Below, one piece after another: positions 1-8,938 of a stretch of 14,950 bases of DNA. The position numbers were made by a program, and so were the translations under genes. How positions within the stretch are numbered: the stretch's first letter is position 1; every line of letters starts with the position of its first letter. The stretch comes from Allobrachymonas sp. (lineage in GTDB: Bacteria; Pseudomonadota; Gammaproteobacteria; Burkholderiales; Burkholderiaceae_C), in the NCBI GenBank assembly GCA_017996515.1, contig JAGOGU010000019.1, forward strand, positions 1 through 14,950, in the 5' to 3' direction. The notes under the pieces were generated by a model. The model ran no database searches and was not told the DNA's origin. It saw nothing but the letters and a program-made list of their open reading frames with translations.

Positions 1-2
1 CC

Positions 3-1451
<1,449 letters not shown>

Positions 1452-1477
1452 GGACGAACGGCCCTCAATGGGTCAAA

Positions 1478-1505
1478 GCGCGAGCTTTCAGTTACTGGCT
1501 CGCGC
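1478..1505 (+). other. Perfect inverted repeat after metH
   Basis: GCGCGAGC at 1478-1485 pairs exactly with GCTCGCGC at 1498-1505 around a 12-base loop, 27 bases after the metH stop. No T-run follows on the plus strand, so it is not a classic intrinsic terminator. It could protect the 3' end of the metH transcript or act with Rho. Function is inferred from position only. Confidence 0.35.
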
Positions 1506-1539
1506 ACCATGCGCCGGCCAATGCAACCAAAGCGTCATA

Positions 1540-1565
1540 CAGAAGAAGGCTGGCATTAGCCAGCC
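1540..1565 (-). terminator. Probable intrinsic terminator of the TerB/DUF697 gene
   Basis: GGCTGGC (1548-1554) and GCCAGCC (1559-1565) form a perfect 7-bp stem with a 4-base loop. Read on the minus strand the hairpin is followed by TTCTTCT, a modest U-rich tail. It lies 38 bases beyond the stop of the minus-strand gene. The tail is interrupted by C, so termination may be partial. The same hairpin might also serve metH from the other side. Confidence 0.5.
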
Positions 1566-1602
1566 ATGGCCGCTACACACACACGCAGCCTGAAGGCTTT
1601 TA

Positions 1603-2568
1603 TCAGCCCAGTCGACCACGCACCATGTTCATGATTTCGGTCATATTGAGGGTTTGGGCACGCTGGCGAATCTCCGGCAAAAGCTGCGTTTGCAGTTGCT
1701 GCCCTTGTCCGAAAAGGCGCGCATAGGCGTCTTTGAGCATTTGCGTGGAAAGCTGGCGGCCTCCAGCGTAATACTCCAGCGCCACATAGCCCAAGGCATA
1801 GGTGCTGGCAAAGCTCATGCCAGAACTGACGGCCTGCTTGCCCAGACCTCCCAGCAAACCGCCGATTCCCTTGCCGCCCGCTTTCTTGAGCAAGCCACCC
1901 AACAGCTTGCGGCCAGCCTGCTCCAGATATTGCGAGGTCAGGCCCACGCCCACCGTAGCCAAAAAGTCTTTGATGTGGCCGCTATCCAATTCGTAACCGT
2001 GCGCTTTGCCGATGCCGTAGACCAAACGCATCTGCAAAGGGATGATGGCCATGGTGGAAAGCGTTTCTGGGAGCAGTTCTAACGCGCCATTGGTGATGGC
2101 GGCCGTTTTGATTTTCCCTTCCAGCGCGGCACGATCCACCTGCGAACGAACCCCGGCATCTGCAGGCAATGGCTGCACCGTTGCAGGCAAATCCACCGGT
2201 ACCAACGCAGCCGCTTGCTGATCAAACGCCTGTGCCTCGCTCGCAGGCAAGGCCAAGGCTTGTTGCAGGCTGCGTAAAAACACGCGCTCGGCCTCGCTGG
2301 TGCTGCCGTCGGCATCGCACACGCACACTGCCATCTCATAGGCTAAATGGCGCGCCTCATCGTTGCTCAATGCGGCTGCGGCTTGCTCCAAATTCACACG
2401 TTTGAGCAATGCATCTTGATACAGTGAAGGCAGGTTTACCCCCTCGGCTTGCCCCAGGCTGTCGGCAATGTTTTTGATGGCATCGCGTTCGCGGTCGTGC
2501 TTGGCACCATCGGCAAACGAGGCAAGAACGGTGATACGCAAGATATTCTGGATGTCGCTGGTATTCAT
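1603..2568 (-). CDS. TerB-like protein with DUF697-like C-terminal domain
   Basis: A 321-residue protein of unknown function. Residues 1-110 resemble the TerB/DUF533 helical fold, with the two acidic repeats FADGAKHDRERDAI (18-31) and CDADGSTSEAE (84-94), which bind metal in TerB-type proteins. Residues 150-290 resemble DUF697 (YcjF type): a hydrophobic STMAIIPLQMRLVYGIGKAHGY stretch, split here as 171-180 and 181-192, a Gly-rich segment (LLGGLGKQ), then STYALGYVALEYYAGGRQLS. The start is ATG 2568, with AAGGA 12 bases upstream; the open frame runs on to 3255, but that extension is antisense to gloA and not protein-like. A candidate promoter and a hairpin terminator bracket the gene, so it is probably monocistronic. 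Domain calls are from pattern memory; tellurite resistance should not be assumed. Confidence 0.8.
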   Translation of the reverse strand: MNTSDIQNILRITVLASFADGAKHDRERDAIKNIADSLGQAEGVNLPSLYQDALLKRVNLEQAAAALSNDEARHLAYEMAVCVCDADGSTSEAERVFLRSLQQALALPASEAQAFDQQAAALVPVDLPATVQPLPADAGVRSQVDRAALEGKIKTAAITNGALELLPETLSTMAIIPLQMRLVYGIGKAHGYELDSGHIKDFLATVGVGLTSQYLEQAGRKLLGGLLKKAGGKGIGGLLGGLGKQAVSSGMSFASTYALGYVALEYYAGGRQLSTQMLKDAYARLFGQGQQLQTQLLPEIRQRAQTLNMTEIMNMVRGRLG

Positions 2569-2620
2569 GGGACAGATGTTTCCTTGAAAGGGGTTGATGA
2601 AGCAGTGATGTCGTGTTGTG

Positions 2621-2648
2621 CATATAGGGGCGATACGCCCACCTGCAA
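2621..2648 (-). promoter_or_regulatory. Candidate promoter with palindrome in the spacer, for the TerB/DUF697 gene
   Basis: On the minus strand TTGCAG (2648-2643) and TATATG (2626-2621) stand 16 bases apart, about 50 bases ahead of the start. The spacer contains GGGCG-ATA-CGCCC (2628-2640), a perfect 5-bp inverted repeat placed as an operator would be. The -35 and -10 boxes each match the consensus at four positions, so this is tentative. Confidence 0.33.
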
Positions 2649-2735
2649 GTTTGCCTTTCCCATTCTCACATGTCAGAACTATTTGTTTGAATGCTGCAAG
2701 CCCAACGCACACGCACCACCGCGCTCCAATACGCC

Positions 2736-2764
2736 TTGGTTGTTGTTTATTCCGTTTATAAAAT
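2736..2764 (+). promoter_or_regulatory. Candidate gloA promoter
   Basis: TTGGTT (2736-2741) and TAAAAT (2759-2764) are spaced 17 bases apart, 41 bases before the gloA ATG. The -10 box matches five of six consensus bases; the -35 box keeps TTG. The local sequence TTTATAAAAT is AT-rich within G+C-rich surroundings. AGGGAA at 2793-2798 is the likely ribosome-binding site. Confidence 0.38.
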
Positions 2765-2805
2765 AGGCCTCCGCCCTTTTCATTTTCATCCCAGGGAATA
2801 CAACC

Positions 2806-3219
2806 ATGCGAATCCTGCACACCATGCTGCGCGTCGGCGACCTGCAACGCTCCATCGACTTTTACACCCAGGTGATCGGCATGCGTTTGCTGCGCACGTC
2901 TGACAACCCCGAGTACCAGTACAAGCTGGCCTTTCTGGGTTTTGGCAACAACCCCAAGCATGCCGAGCTGGAACTGACCTACAACTACGGCGTGAGCCAG
3001 TACGACATGGGCACGGCCTACGGCCACATTGCCTTGGGCGTTCCCGATGCGGCCGCTGCGGTCGAGCGCATCCGCGCCGCGGGCGGCAAGGTGACGCGCG
3101 AGGCTGGTCCGGTTAAAGGCGGCAGCACGATCATTGCCTTTGTGCAAGACCCCGACGGCTACAAGATCGAGCTGATCGAAAGCGCAGACGGGCAGGGCGG
3201 CAAGGGGCTGGAGGGCTGA
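2806..3219 (+). CDS. gloA: Lactoylglutathione lyase (glyoxalase I)
   Basis: Glyoxalase I isomerises the hemithioacetal of methylglyoxal and glutathione to S-lactoylglutathione, the first step of methylglyoxal detoxification in the cytoplasm. The protein has 137 residues, the normal size for the short Ni2+-type bacterial enzyme. All four metal ligands are at the E. coli GloA positions: His5 (MRILHTML), Glu56 (ELELTYN), His74 (YGHIAL) and Glu122 (YKIELIE). Start ATG 2806 has AGGGAA upstream and gives the typical [11 protein letters not shown]-terminus. It is divergent from the TerB/DUF697 gene across 237 bases. The C-terminal tail after Glu122 is Gly-rich and probably disordered. The sequence contains one GCGGCCGC site at 3049-3056. 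Confidence 0.96.
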   Translation: MRILHTMLRVGDLQRSIDFYTQVIGMRLLRTSDNPEYQYKLAFLGFGNNPKHAELELTYNYGVSQYDMGTAYGHIALGVPDAAAAVERIRAAGGKVTREAGPVKGGSTIIAFVQDPDGYKIELIESADGQGGKGLEG

Positions 3220-3359
3220 GCGTATCGCCGGTTTGCACAGCATCAAAGCGTGCATCGGTCAACGCGATTTGCGCAGCCTGTACGACCAGCACGCTGCGCG
3301 CTGCGGCAGCCCTTTTGCCAGCGCCCCTTGAGGGCATCAAAGCCAGCGAGGGCAACTCC

Positions 3360-3365
3360 TATAAT
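3360..3365 (+). promoter_or_regulatory. Consensus -10 box (TATAAT) upstream of ispB
   Basis: A perfect TATAAT lies 100 bases before the ispB start. No good -35 box sits at the normal distance: the base-perfect spacing gives TCAAAG, and TTGAGG at 3328-3333 is 26 bases away. It may be an activator-dependent promoter. In many Burkholderiales ispB is divergent from rplU, but rplU is absent here. The stretch 3220-3464 holds no gene I can support. Confidence 0.4.
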
Positions 3366-3386
3366 TCTCGATTGCATCCAGATACA

Positions 3387-3439
3387 GCCCGCCGCCTGGC
3401 GCCCAGCATGCCGCAGGCGGGCAATTTTCCTTTTTCCTG
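3387..3439 (+). terminator. Hairpin with T-rich tail in the ispB leader (attenuator-like)
   Basis: CCGCCTG (3392-3398) pairs with CAGGCGG (3414-3420); GCCCGCC (3387-3393) can instead pair with GGCGGGC (3416-3422). Directly after it comes AATTTTCCTTTTTCC, a T-rich run. It lies between the TATAAT at 3360 and the ispB start, so it could end transcripts early in the leader or stop readthrough from gloA. The loop is long (about 15 bases), which weakens the call. Confidence 0.35.
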
Positions 3440-3464
3440 TTTTACCTGTTGCGAGGACGGCTCT

Positions 3465-4466
3465 TTGCGCGCGCCATCATCCCATTCCACTTTTCCGGTC
3501 ATTGCGGCCGACATGCAGGCCGTTGATGCCCTGATCCATGCAAGCCTGCACACCGGTGTGCCGTTGGTGGCAGAGGTGTCGCAGCACCTGATTCGGGCAG
3601 GCGGCAAGCGCCTGCGGCCGGCCTTGCTGCTGCTGGTGGCGGGGGCCTTGGACTATGGCGGCACCGAACACCACAGATTGGCAGCCGTGGTGGAGTTCAT
3701 CCACACCGCCACACTGTTGCACGACGATGTGGTGGACGAATCCATGCTGCGCCGTGGGCTGCCCACGGCCAATGCCCATTTTGGCAACCCGGCCAGCGTG
3801 CTGGTGGGCGACTTTTTGTATTCGCGCGCTTTTCAGATGATGGTGCAAACGCACAATCTGCGCGTGATGCAAATTCTGGCTGATGCCACCAACACCATTG
3901 CCGAAGGCGAGGTGCTGCAATTGACGCATATGGGCGATCTGGATCTGGACGAAGCAGACTACCTGCGCGTGATTCGCGCCAAAACCGCCAAACTGTTCGA
4001 GGCCAGCGCCCGCCTGGGCGCCGTGCTGACCAACAGTGCCCCTGCGCTGGAAGAACAATGCGCCCGCTATGGCCAAGCCGTGGGCACGGCTTTTCAGATC
4101 ATTGACGACGTGCTGGATTACGACGGCACGGTTGAAGCGCTGGGCAAAGACCTGGGCAATGATCTGCGCGAAGGCAAGCCCACCCTGCCGCTGATTCTGG
4201 CGCTGCAAATGGGCACGCAGCAGCAGGCCGATGTGCTGCGCCGCGCAATCGAACAGGCAACAGCCGCGCAGGCAACCACCCTGGATCCCGCGCTGTTGCA
4301 AGAGGTGCTGCACATCGTGCGCGAAAGCGGCGCCCTGCAAGCCTCGCGCGAGCAGGCGCGCAAACAGGCCGAACTGGCCGCCGAATCGCTGGCGGGCTGG
4401 CCCGATAACGCCCATACGCACACCCTGCTTGAACTGACACAGTCGCTGCACAAGCGCATGGCCTGA
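3465..4466 (+). CDS. ispB: Polyprenyl (octaprenyl-type) diphosphate synthase
   Basis: A trans-prenyl transferase that extends farnesyl diphosphate with isopentenyl diphosphate to build the ubiquinone side chain. Both Asp-rich motifs are present: LLHDDVVDESMLRRG (DDxxD at 87-91) and FQIIDDVLDYDG (DDxxD at 214-218), together with GGKRLRP (46-52) and EGEVLQL. The chosen start is TTG 3465: GAGGA at 3453-3457 stands 7 bases ahead of it, and the resulting 333 residues fit the family length. An in-frame TTG at 3315 would add 50 residues of unlikely sequence that run through the leader hairpin; the first in-frame ATG (3513) would remove about 16 residues. Chain length (C40 or other) cannot be read from the sequence. 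It overlaps the next gene by one base (TGATG), so the two are probably cotranscribed. Confidence 0.93.
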   Translation: MRAPSSHSTFPVIAADMQAVDALIHASLHTGVPLVAEVSQHLIRAGGKRLRPALLLLVAGALDYGGTEHHRLAAVVEFIHTATLLHDDVVDESMLRRGLPTANAHFGNPASVLVGDFLYSRAFQMMVQTHNLRVMQILADATNTIAEGEVLQLTHMGDLDLDEADYLRVIRAKTAKLFEASARLGAVLTNSAPALEEQCARYGQAVGTAFQIIDDVLDYDGTVEALGKDLGNDLREGKPTLPLILALQMGTQQQADVLRRAIEQATAAQATTLDPALLQEVLHIVRESGALQASREQARKQAELAAESLAGWPDNAHTHTLLELTQSLHKRMA

Positions 4467-5347
4467 TGCGACCCCAACGCCCCGATTTGCATTGCCACTC
4501 CACCGTGTCAGACGGCACGCGCAGCCCAACGTGGCTGGCGCAGCGCGCGCAAGGGCAGGGCGTGGATTTGTGGGCACTGACCGACCATGACGAAGTGGCC
4601 GGTATTGCCGAAGCGGCGCAAGCGGCTGATCGGCTGGGCATTCCTTTTTTATCGGGTGTGGAAATTTCCATCACCTGGCAGGAAAAAACCATCCACATCG
4701 TGGCGCTGGGCGTGGACGAAACCCAGCCCGCCTTGATCGACCACCTGCGCCGCAACCGCGGCGGGCGGGCAGAGCGCGCTCAGGCCATGGCGCACAAACT
4801 GGCGGCATTGGGCATACCCGGCGCGTGGGAAGGCGCCTTGCGCTACGTCAGCAATATGGAGCTGATTTCGCGCGCGCATGTGGCGCGTTATCTGGTGGAT
4901 ACGGGTGTGTGCCGCACGATGGGCGAAGTTTTTTTGCACTATCTGGGCGAAGGCAAACCTGCCTTTGTGCCGCACCGCTGGGCCAGCCTGGAAGAAGCAC
5001 TGGAATGGACACAAGCCGCAGGCGGCATGGCCGTGGTGGCACACCCCGCCCGCTACGATTTGACGCCCATGCAAGAGCAGGCTTTTTTTGATGCCTTTGC
5101 CGCCTTGGGTGGGCAGGCGGTAGAAGTAGTGACCAGCGCGCACAACGCAACCGAAATGGCGCATTACGCCCAATTGGCACGCCAGCGCGAACTGTATGTG
5201 TCTTGCGGCAGCGACTTTCACAGCCCCGAAGAATCGCGCTGCAATCTGGGCGAACTGCCCGCCTTGCCCGCCGACCTAGTGCCCGTGTGGCAAGCACTGG
5301 CCGATCGCATCCGCTGGCCGGGCGGGCGTGCTTTGCCCAACTCTTGA
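4466..5347 (+). CDS. rnm: PHP-domain 5'-3' exoribonuclease, RNase AM type (YciV/TrpH family)
   Basis: A 293-residue PHP phosphoesterase. It begins directly with the metal-binding motif DLHCHSTVSDGT (7-18), then LTDHDEV (37-43), GVEIS, an AHPARY block in the C-terminal third, and SDFH near the end. These are the ligand clusters of the trinuclear metal site of the YciV family. E. coli YciV (RNase AM) matures the 5' ends of 5S rRNA and removes short RNA 5' nucleotides; a 3',5'-bisnucleotide phosphatase activity is known in relatives. Start ATG 4466 shares its A with the ispB stop, suggesting translational coupling, and there is no separate strong ribosome-binding site. The family is clear; the exact substrate is inferred. 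Confidence 0.9.
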   Translation: MRPQRPDLHCHSTVSDGTRSPTWLAQRAQGQGVDLWALTDHDEVAGIAEAAQAADRLGIPFLSGVEISITWQEKTIHIVALGVDETQPALIDHLRRNRGGRAERAQAMAHKLAALGIPGAWEGALRYVSNMELISRAHVARYLVDTGVCRTMGEVFLHYLGEGKPAFVPHRWASLEEALEWTQAAGGMAVVAHPARYDLTPMQEQAFFDAFAALGGQAVEVVTSAHNATEMAHYAQLARQRELYVSCGSDFHSPEESRCNLGELPALPADLVPVWQALADRIRWPGGRALPNS

Positions 5348-5351
5348 GTGA

Positions 5352-5618
5352 ATGGAACCCGCAATGCCTTTTCTATTGCAAATAGTCTTCTGTTTGATAT
5401 TGCTAGCTGCTTTGGCGCATATCTGCATGAGCGTACACATCAAGCGCTTACGCACCAAGGGCATTTATCCTCAAGCAGGCAAAGCCACAGAAGATGATGT
5501 CAGGCAGCTATTAGAAAGTGGTCGACACGCTTTGGCGATTCGTTGCTACCGAGAAATACATGGCTGCAGCTTGCACGAGGCCAAAGAGGCCGTCACAAAA
5601 TTGACGGCCAAGCACTAA
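5352..5618 (+). CDS. Small membrane-anchored protein with L7/L12 C-terminal-like domain
   Basis: An 88-residue protein of unknown function. Residues 6-27 form one hydrophobic transmembrane segment, followed by the basic HIKRLR, so the rest probably faces the cytoplasm. Residues 46-86 resemble the C-terminal fold of ribosomal protein bL12: ALAIRCYREIHGCSLHEAKEAV parallels the bL12 helix-turn around its G-L-K-E-A-K motif, given here as ALAIRCYREI then HGCSLHEAKEAV. It lacks the bL12 N-terminal dimerisation part. It starts 4 bases after the RNase AM-like gene, so it is the likely last gene of that operon. ATG 5352 or ATG 5364 could be the start; GGAA at 5354-5357 favours 5364. The G+C content is lower than in the neighbouring genes. 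Confidence 0.72.
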   Translation: MEPAMPFLLQIVFCLILLAALAHICMSVHIKRLRTKGIYPQAGKATEDDVRQLLESGRHALAIRCYREIHGCSLHEAKEAVTKLTAKH

Positions 5619-5640
5619 GGTCAAAGCAGCTTAGACCTCT

Positions 5641-6683
<1,043 letters not shown>

Positions 6684-6725
6684 AGCCTCTGGCTACCCAA
6701 TACCGAATATTGCCGGTCTGATGTT

Positions 6726-6764
6726 GAAGGGGACATGTTGCCCGTCCTTCTATTTTTTTATTTT
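6726..6764 (+). terminator. Intrinsic-terminator-like hairpin at the left end of the insert, plus strand
   Basis: GAA plus GGAC (6726-6734, with a 2-base bulge) pair with GTCCTTC (6744-6750) around a 9-base loop. A T-rich tract, TATTTTTTTATTTT, follows at 6751-6764. The orientation is plus strand, opposite to every gene nearby, so there is no obvious transcript for it to end. It may be a remnant of the cassette's former location, or it may block antisense transcription into the endonuclease gene. Confidence 0.5.
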
Positions 6765-6770
6765 CCACAA

Positions 6771-7685
6771 TCAAAAGCATCCTAGAACTCGTTTTACAGC
6801 TTCATCCAAGTCATCGCCAGTTGGTAGATTTGGACCAGAAATAAAGCGTTGCGAAAATTCGTCTAATGAAACTCGTATTTTTCTATTATCAATCAGAGTG
6901 CGCTGCTGTCCATGGATTGTGGGCGGCGATAGATCATAAGTATGGATAGTTAAAACATTCGACCCTTTATTGGAAATAATTGGAATATCCACACCAATAA
7001 TATCTTCTAACTTGCGATATACAATATCAGGTAATACAAAATACAAGCCAGCTTTAACCAAATTGGAATTGGAGTACACAACACCTTTTCGAATGATTTG
7101 TGGAATCAATCTTTTGTGAACATTAGCCCAGTTCATACCGTGCTCAGAAGAGGGGATTGTCTTGGTATTCCGATTTAAGTTTTTATAAGCATACCATGCA
7201 TCACGATAGTTGTTTGTAATGTCAATGCTTTGAACTTCGACCCCGACATATTCAATCAATTGGTTATTTTCAATTTTGGCTAGCACCCAATCCATAGAAA
7301 GACTGCGGCCAATTTTTACTTCTTTCCCAGAGTTTTGCCCCAGAGCAACAACAAAAACACCGCATTCGTTTCGGCGCTTAATGTATTCATCAAATAAAAT
7401 AAACTCTGCCACATCTCCAAAAGCATCTTTTGCAATCGTGCGCAGTGTTGCATAATTCTTCTCATAAAGCCGATTTGGACATATTATGCAATCACCAAAA
7501 GTCGTAGTAACGCTACATGTACCATAAACGACAGATGAATCGTGGTTAGACTTGCTGCATGATTTATTAATAAAAGGGCACTCACCTAGATTCCACAAGC
7601 TGCGAACAGACGGCGTCAAATCATCTGGAGCGTAACCAAATATTTCTACAAGATCTTTGTTTTTTGGACGAGCAAGTGATATCAG
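6771..7685 (-). CDS. Type II restriction endonuclease, NotI family
   Basis: A 304-residue endonuclease when read from CTG 7685. The N-terminal NKDLVEIFGYAPDDLTP (9-25) and the cysteine cluster (Cys36, Cys43, Cys57, Cys66, Cys69; ECPF, KSCSK, GTCSV, CIICPNRLY) match the NotI family, in which four cysteines hold an iron in a DNA-binding fold. A PD-(D/E)xK-like core is suggested by Asp132 (SMDW) and Glu150-Val-Gln152 (VGVEVQSID), with Gln in the Lys place. No ATG, GTG or TTG precedes this conserved N-terminus. The first such codon, TTG 7619, would drop 22 residues including IFGY. CTG 7685 overlaps the methyltransferase stop as CTGA and has AGGA 5 bases ahead. The sequence is far richer in A+T than the flanks. 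The specificity is unknown; GCGGCCGC is only a guess from the family name. Confidence 0.83.
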   Translation of the reverse strand: MISLARPKNKDLVEIFGYAPDDLTPSVRSLWNLGECPFINKSCSKSNHDSSVVYGTCSVTTTFGDCIICPNRLYEKNYATLRTIAKDAFGDVAEFILFDEYIKRRNECGVFVVALGQNSGKEVKIGRSLSMDWVLAKIENNQLIEYVGVEVQSIDITNNYRDAWYAYKNLNRNTKTIPSSEHGMNWANVHKRLIPQIIRKGVVYSNSNLVKAGLYFVLPDIVYRKLEDIIGVDIPIISNKGSNVLTIHTYDLSPPTIHGQQRTLIDNRKIRVSLDEFSQRFISGPNLPTGDDLDEAVKRVLGCF

Positions 7686-8848
7686 GATTTTCCTAAAAGT
7701 TTTGCAATTTCATCACCGATAGCCTTACCAAGCAGAGGTGGAACAGCATTACCAATTTGCTCGTATTGCTGTGTAATGCTTCCAGAAAATTGATAGCTAT
7801 CAGGAAAGGATTGAATTCGCGCTGCTTCACGAACAGATATAACACGGTCTTGCGTTGGATGGAAAAAGCTACCCCAATGTGGGTCACATTTAGTCAATAC
7901 GGTAGAACAAAGTGCGTCCGGGTGTAAGCGACCATAGCGTTTGGTGTGATCGCTTCGACGTGCACGTTTTAATCCAGCTGGAAGCAAGTCAAAAGGAACG
8001 TCTCGCCAACTTCCTCCCTGCGGAATAAATTTGAGTCGATCTAGATTTATCTGAGATACTTTTGCAGAATAATGTGCGGTTAATCTGGCACATCCGTCTC
8101 TCAAATATTCTTGATATGCATTCTGCGGGGGCATAGCATAATTCTCTGGGCTAACTGAAGCACCGTTATCAATTTCCGGCAAATCAGACATGGCATCCCA
8201 AACCGTTGTATGTGGCTTAAGATTCTGCGCGAATAGCGGGGGAACAGAAAGGCACAATTCACGCGCACCAGTAAAATTTGCCACCGCTTTGGCATTGTAT
8301 TTAGGCTCAGGGAAAGAAATTTCCTTCTTAAATTTACGAATGCCTATGAAAACCGTTCGAAAACGCATTTGCGGAACACCATAATGTCCAGCAAATAAAA
8401 TGCGATGCTTGACAGTGTACCCCATTGCTTGCAGTTCTTTATAGATTTGTTCAACCACAGTGCCGCGCCCTAAAGAAATAATCCCAGGCACATTTTCAAT
8501 CAGCACGGCTTTGGGCTTAATAGACGATACAACCCGCAAAAAATCCTTGAACAAATGGTTGCGTTCATCATTCAATGATCGTATTGGTGCATTTATGGAA
8601 AAACCTTGGCAAGGTGGACCGCCGGCAACCAAGTCCACTTCTCCGCTTAACACCCCAAGCTTGCGCTTCAAATCTGTTTCGCTAACTTCTCGCACATCAC
8701 CTACGACGACTTTTGCTTCTGGGTGATTGAGTTTGTAGGTTTCGGCAAATTGAGGAATCCACTCATTTGCTAGCAAGGGTGAGAAGCCAGCCTGCTTAAG
8801 GCCGCAGGATAAGCCCCCAGCTCCGGCGAATAGATCAATGCTCTTCAT
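7682..8848 (-). CDS. DNA (cytosine-5) methyltransferase, partner of the NotI-family endonuclease
   Basis: A 388-residue C5-cytosine methyltransferase with the canonical motifs in order: I SIDLFAGAGGLSCGL (3-17), IV GGPPCQGFS with catalytic Cys80 (76-84), VI ENV (118-120), VIII QMRFR (160-164), IX RVISVREAARIQSFPD (335-350) and X QYEQIGNAVPP (361-371). The variable region 180-330 should contain the target-recognition domain. ATG 8848 is chosen because the family usually begins a few residues before motif I, and GGAG lies 12 bases upstream; an in-frame TTG at 8923 would add 25 residues. It precedes the endonuclease and overlaps it by four bases, so methylase is made first. AT-rich, clearly acquired DNA. 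The base modified (m5C) is firm; the recognition sequence is not readable. Confidence 0.95.
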   Translation of the reverse strand: MKSIDLFAGAGGLSCGLKQAGFSPLLANEWIPQFAETYKLNHPEAKVVVGDVREVSETDLKRKLGVLSGEVDLVAGGPPCQGFSINAPIRSLNDERNHLFKDFLRVVSSIKPKAVLIENVPGIISLGRGTVVEQIYKELQAMGYTVKHRILFAGHYGVPQMRFRTVFIGIRKFKKEISFPEPKYNAKAVANFTGARELCLSVPPLFAQNLKPHTTVWDAMSDLPEIDNGASVSPENYAMPPQNAYQEYLRDGCARLTAHYSAKVSQINLDRLKFIPQGGSWRDVPFDLLPAGLKRARRSDHTKRYGRLHPDALCSTVLTKCDPHWGSFFHPTQDRVISVREAARIQSFPDSYQFSGSITQQYEQIGNAVPPLLGKAIGDEIAKLLGKS

Positions 8849-8938
8849 GTCGTGAAGAATCTCCGATTTCGGTAAACCACATATGCTGCGCCATGATCGC
8901 TGTGAACTAACTAAAAATTTCAAGTAGGCAGCCTGAAC

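Larger units (their letters stand above)
6684..8938. mobile_element. AT-rich restriction-modification insert between the CobC-like gene and hemB
   Basis: About 2.26 kb between two copies of CGCATTCTAAG. Its base composition differs sharply from the flanks: 7381-7440 holds 20 G or C of 60, against 39 of 60 at 9121-9180. It carries only the methyltransferase and endonuclease genes, both on the minus strand, plus 87 bases downstream and 90 bases upstream without genes. No integrase, transposase or terminal inverted repeat was seen, so it is a passive cassette rather than a self-moving element. No separate control (C) protein gene was found. Confidence 0.7.

Noticed and set aside
2569..3255. N-terminal extension of the TerB/DUF697 frame by 229 residues
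   Set aside because: It is antisense to gloA, whose metal ligands are all intact, and ATG 2568 has a ribosome-binding site.
3477..4577. 366-residue minus-strand open frame
   Set aside because: Antisense shadow of ispB and the start of the RNase AM gene, rich in His and Gln as expected for shadow frames.
5618..5637. Possible terminator between the small L7/L12-like gene and hemB (AGGTC/GACCT)
   Set aside because: Only a 5-bp stem with a long loop and no T-run on either strand.
8849..8938. Control (C) protein gene or strong promoter ahead of the methyltransferase
   Set aside because: The 90 bases are too short for a C gene, and TTGAAA at 8918-8923 has no adequate -10 box at the right distance.
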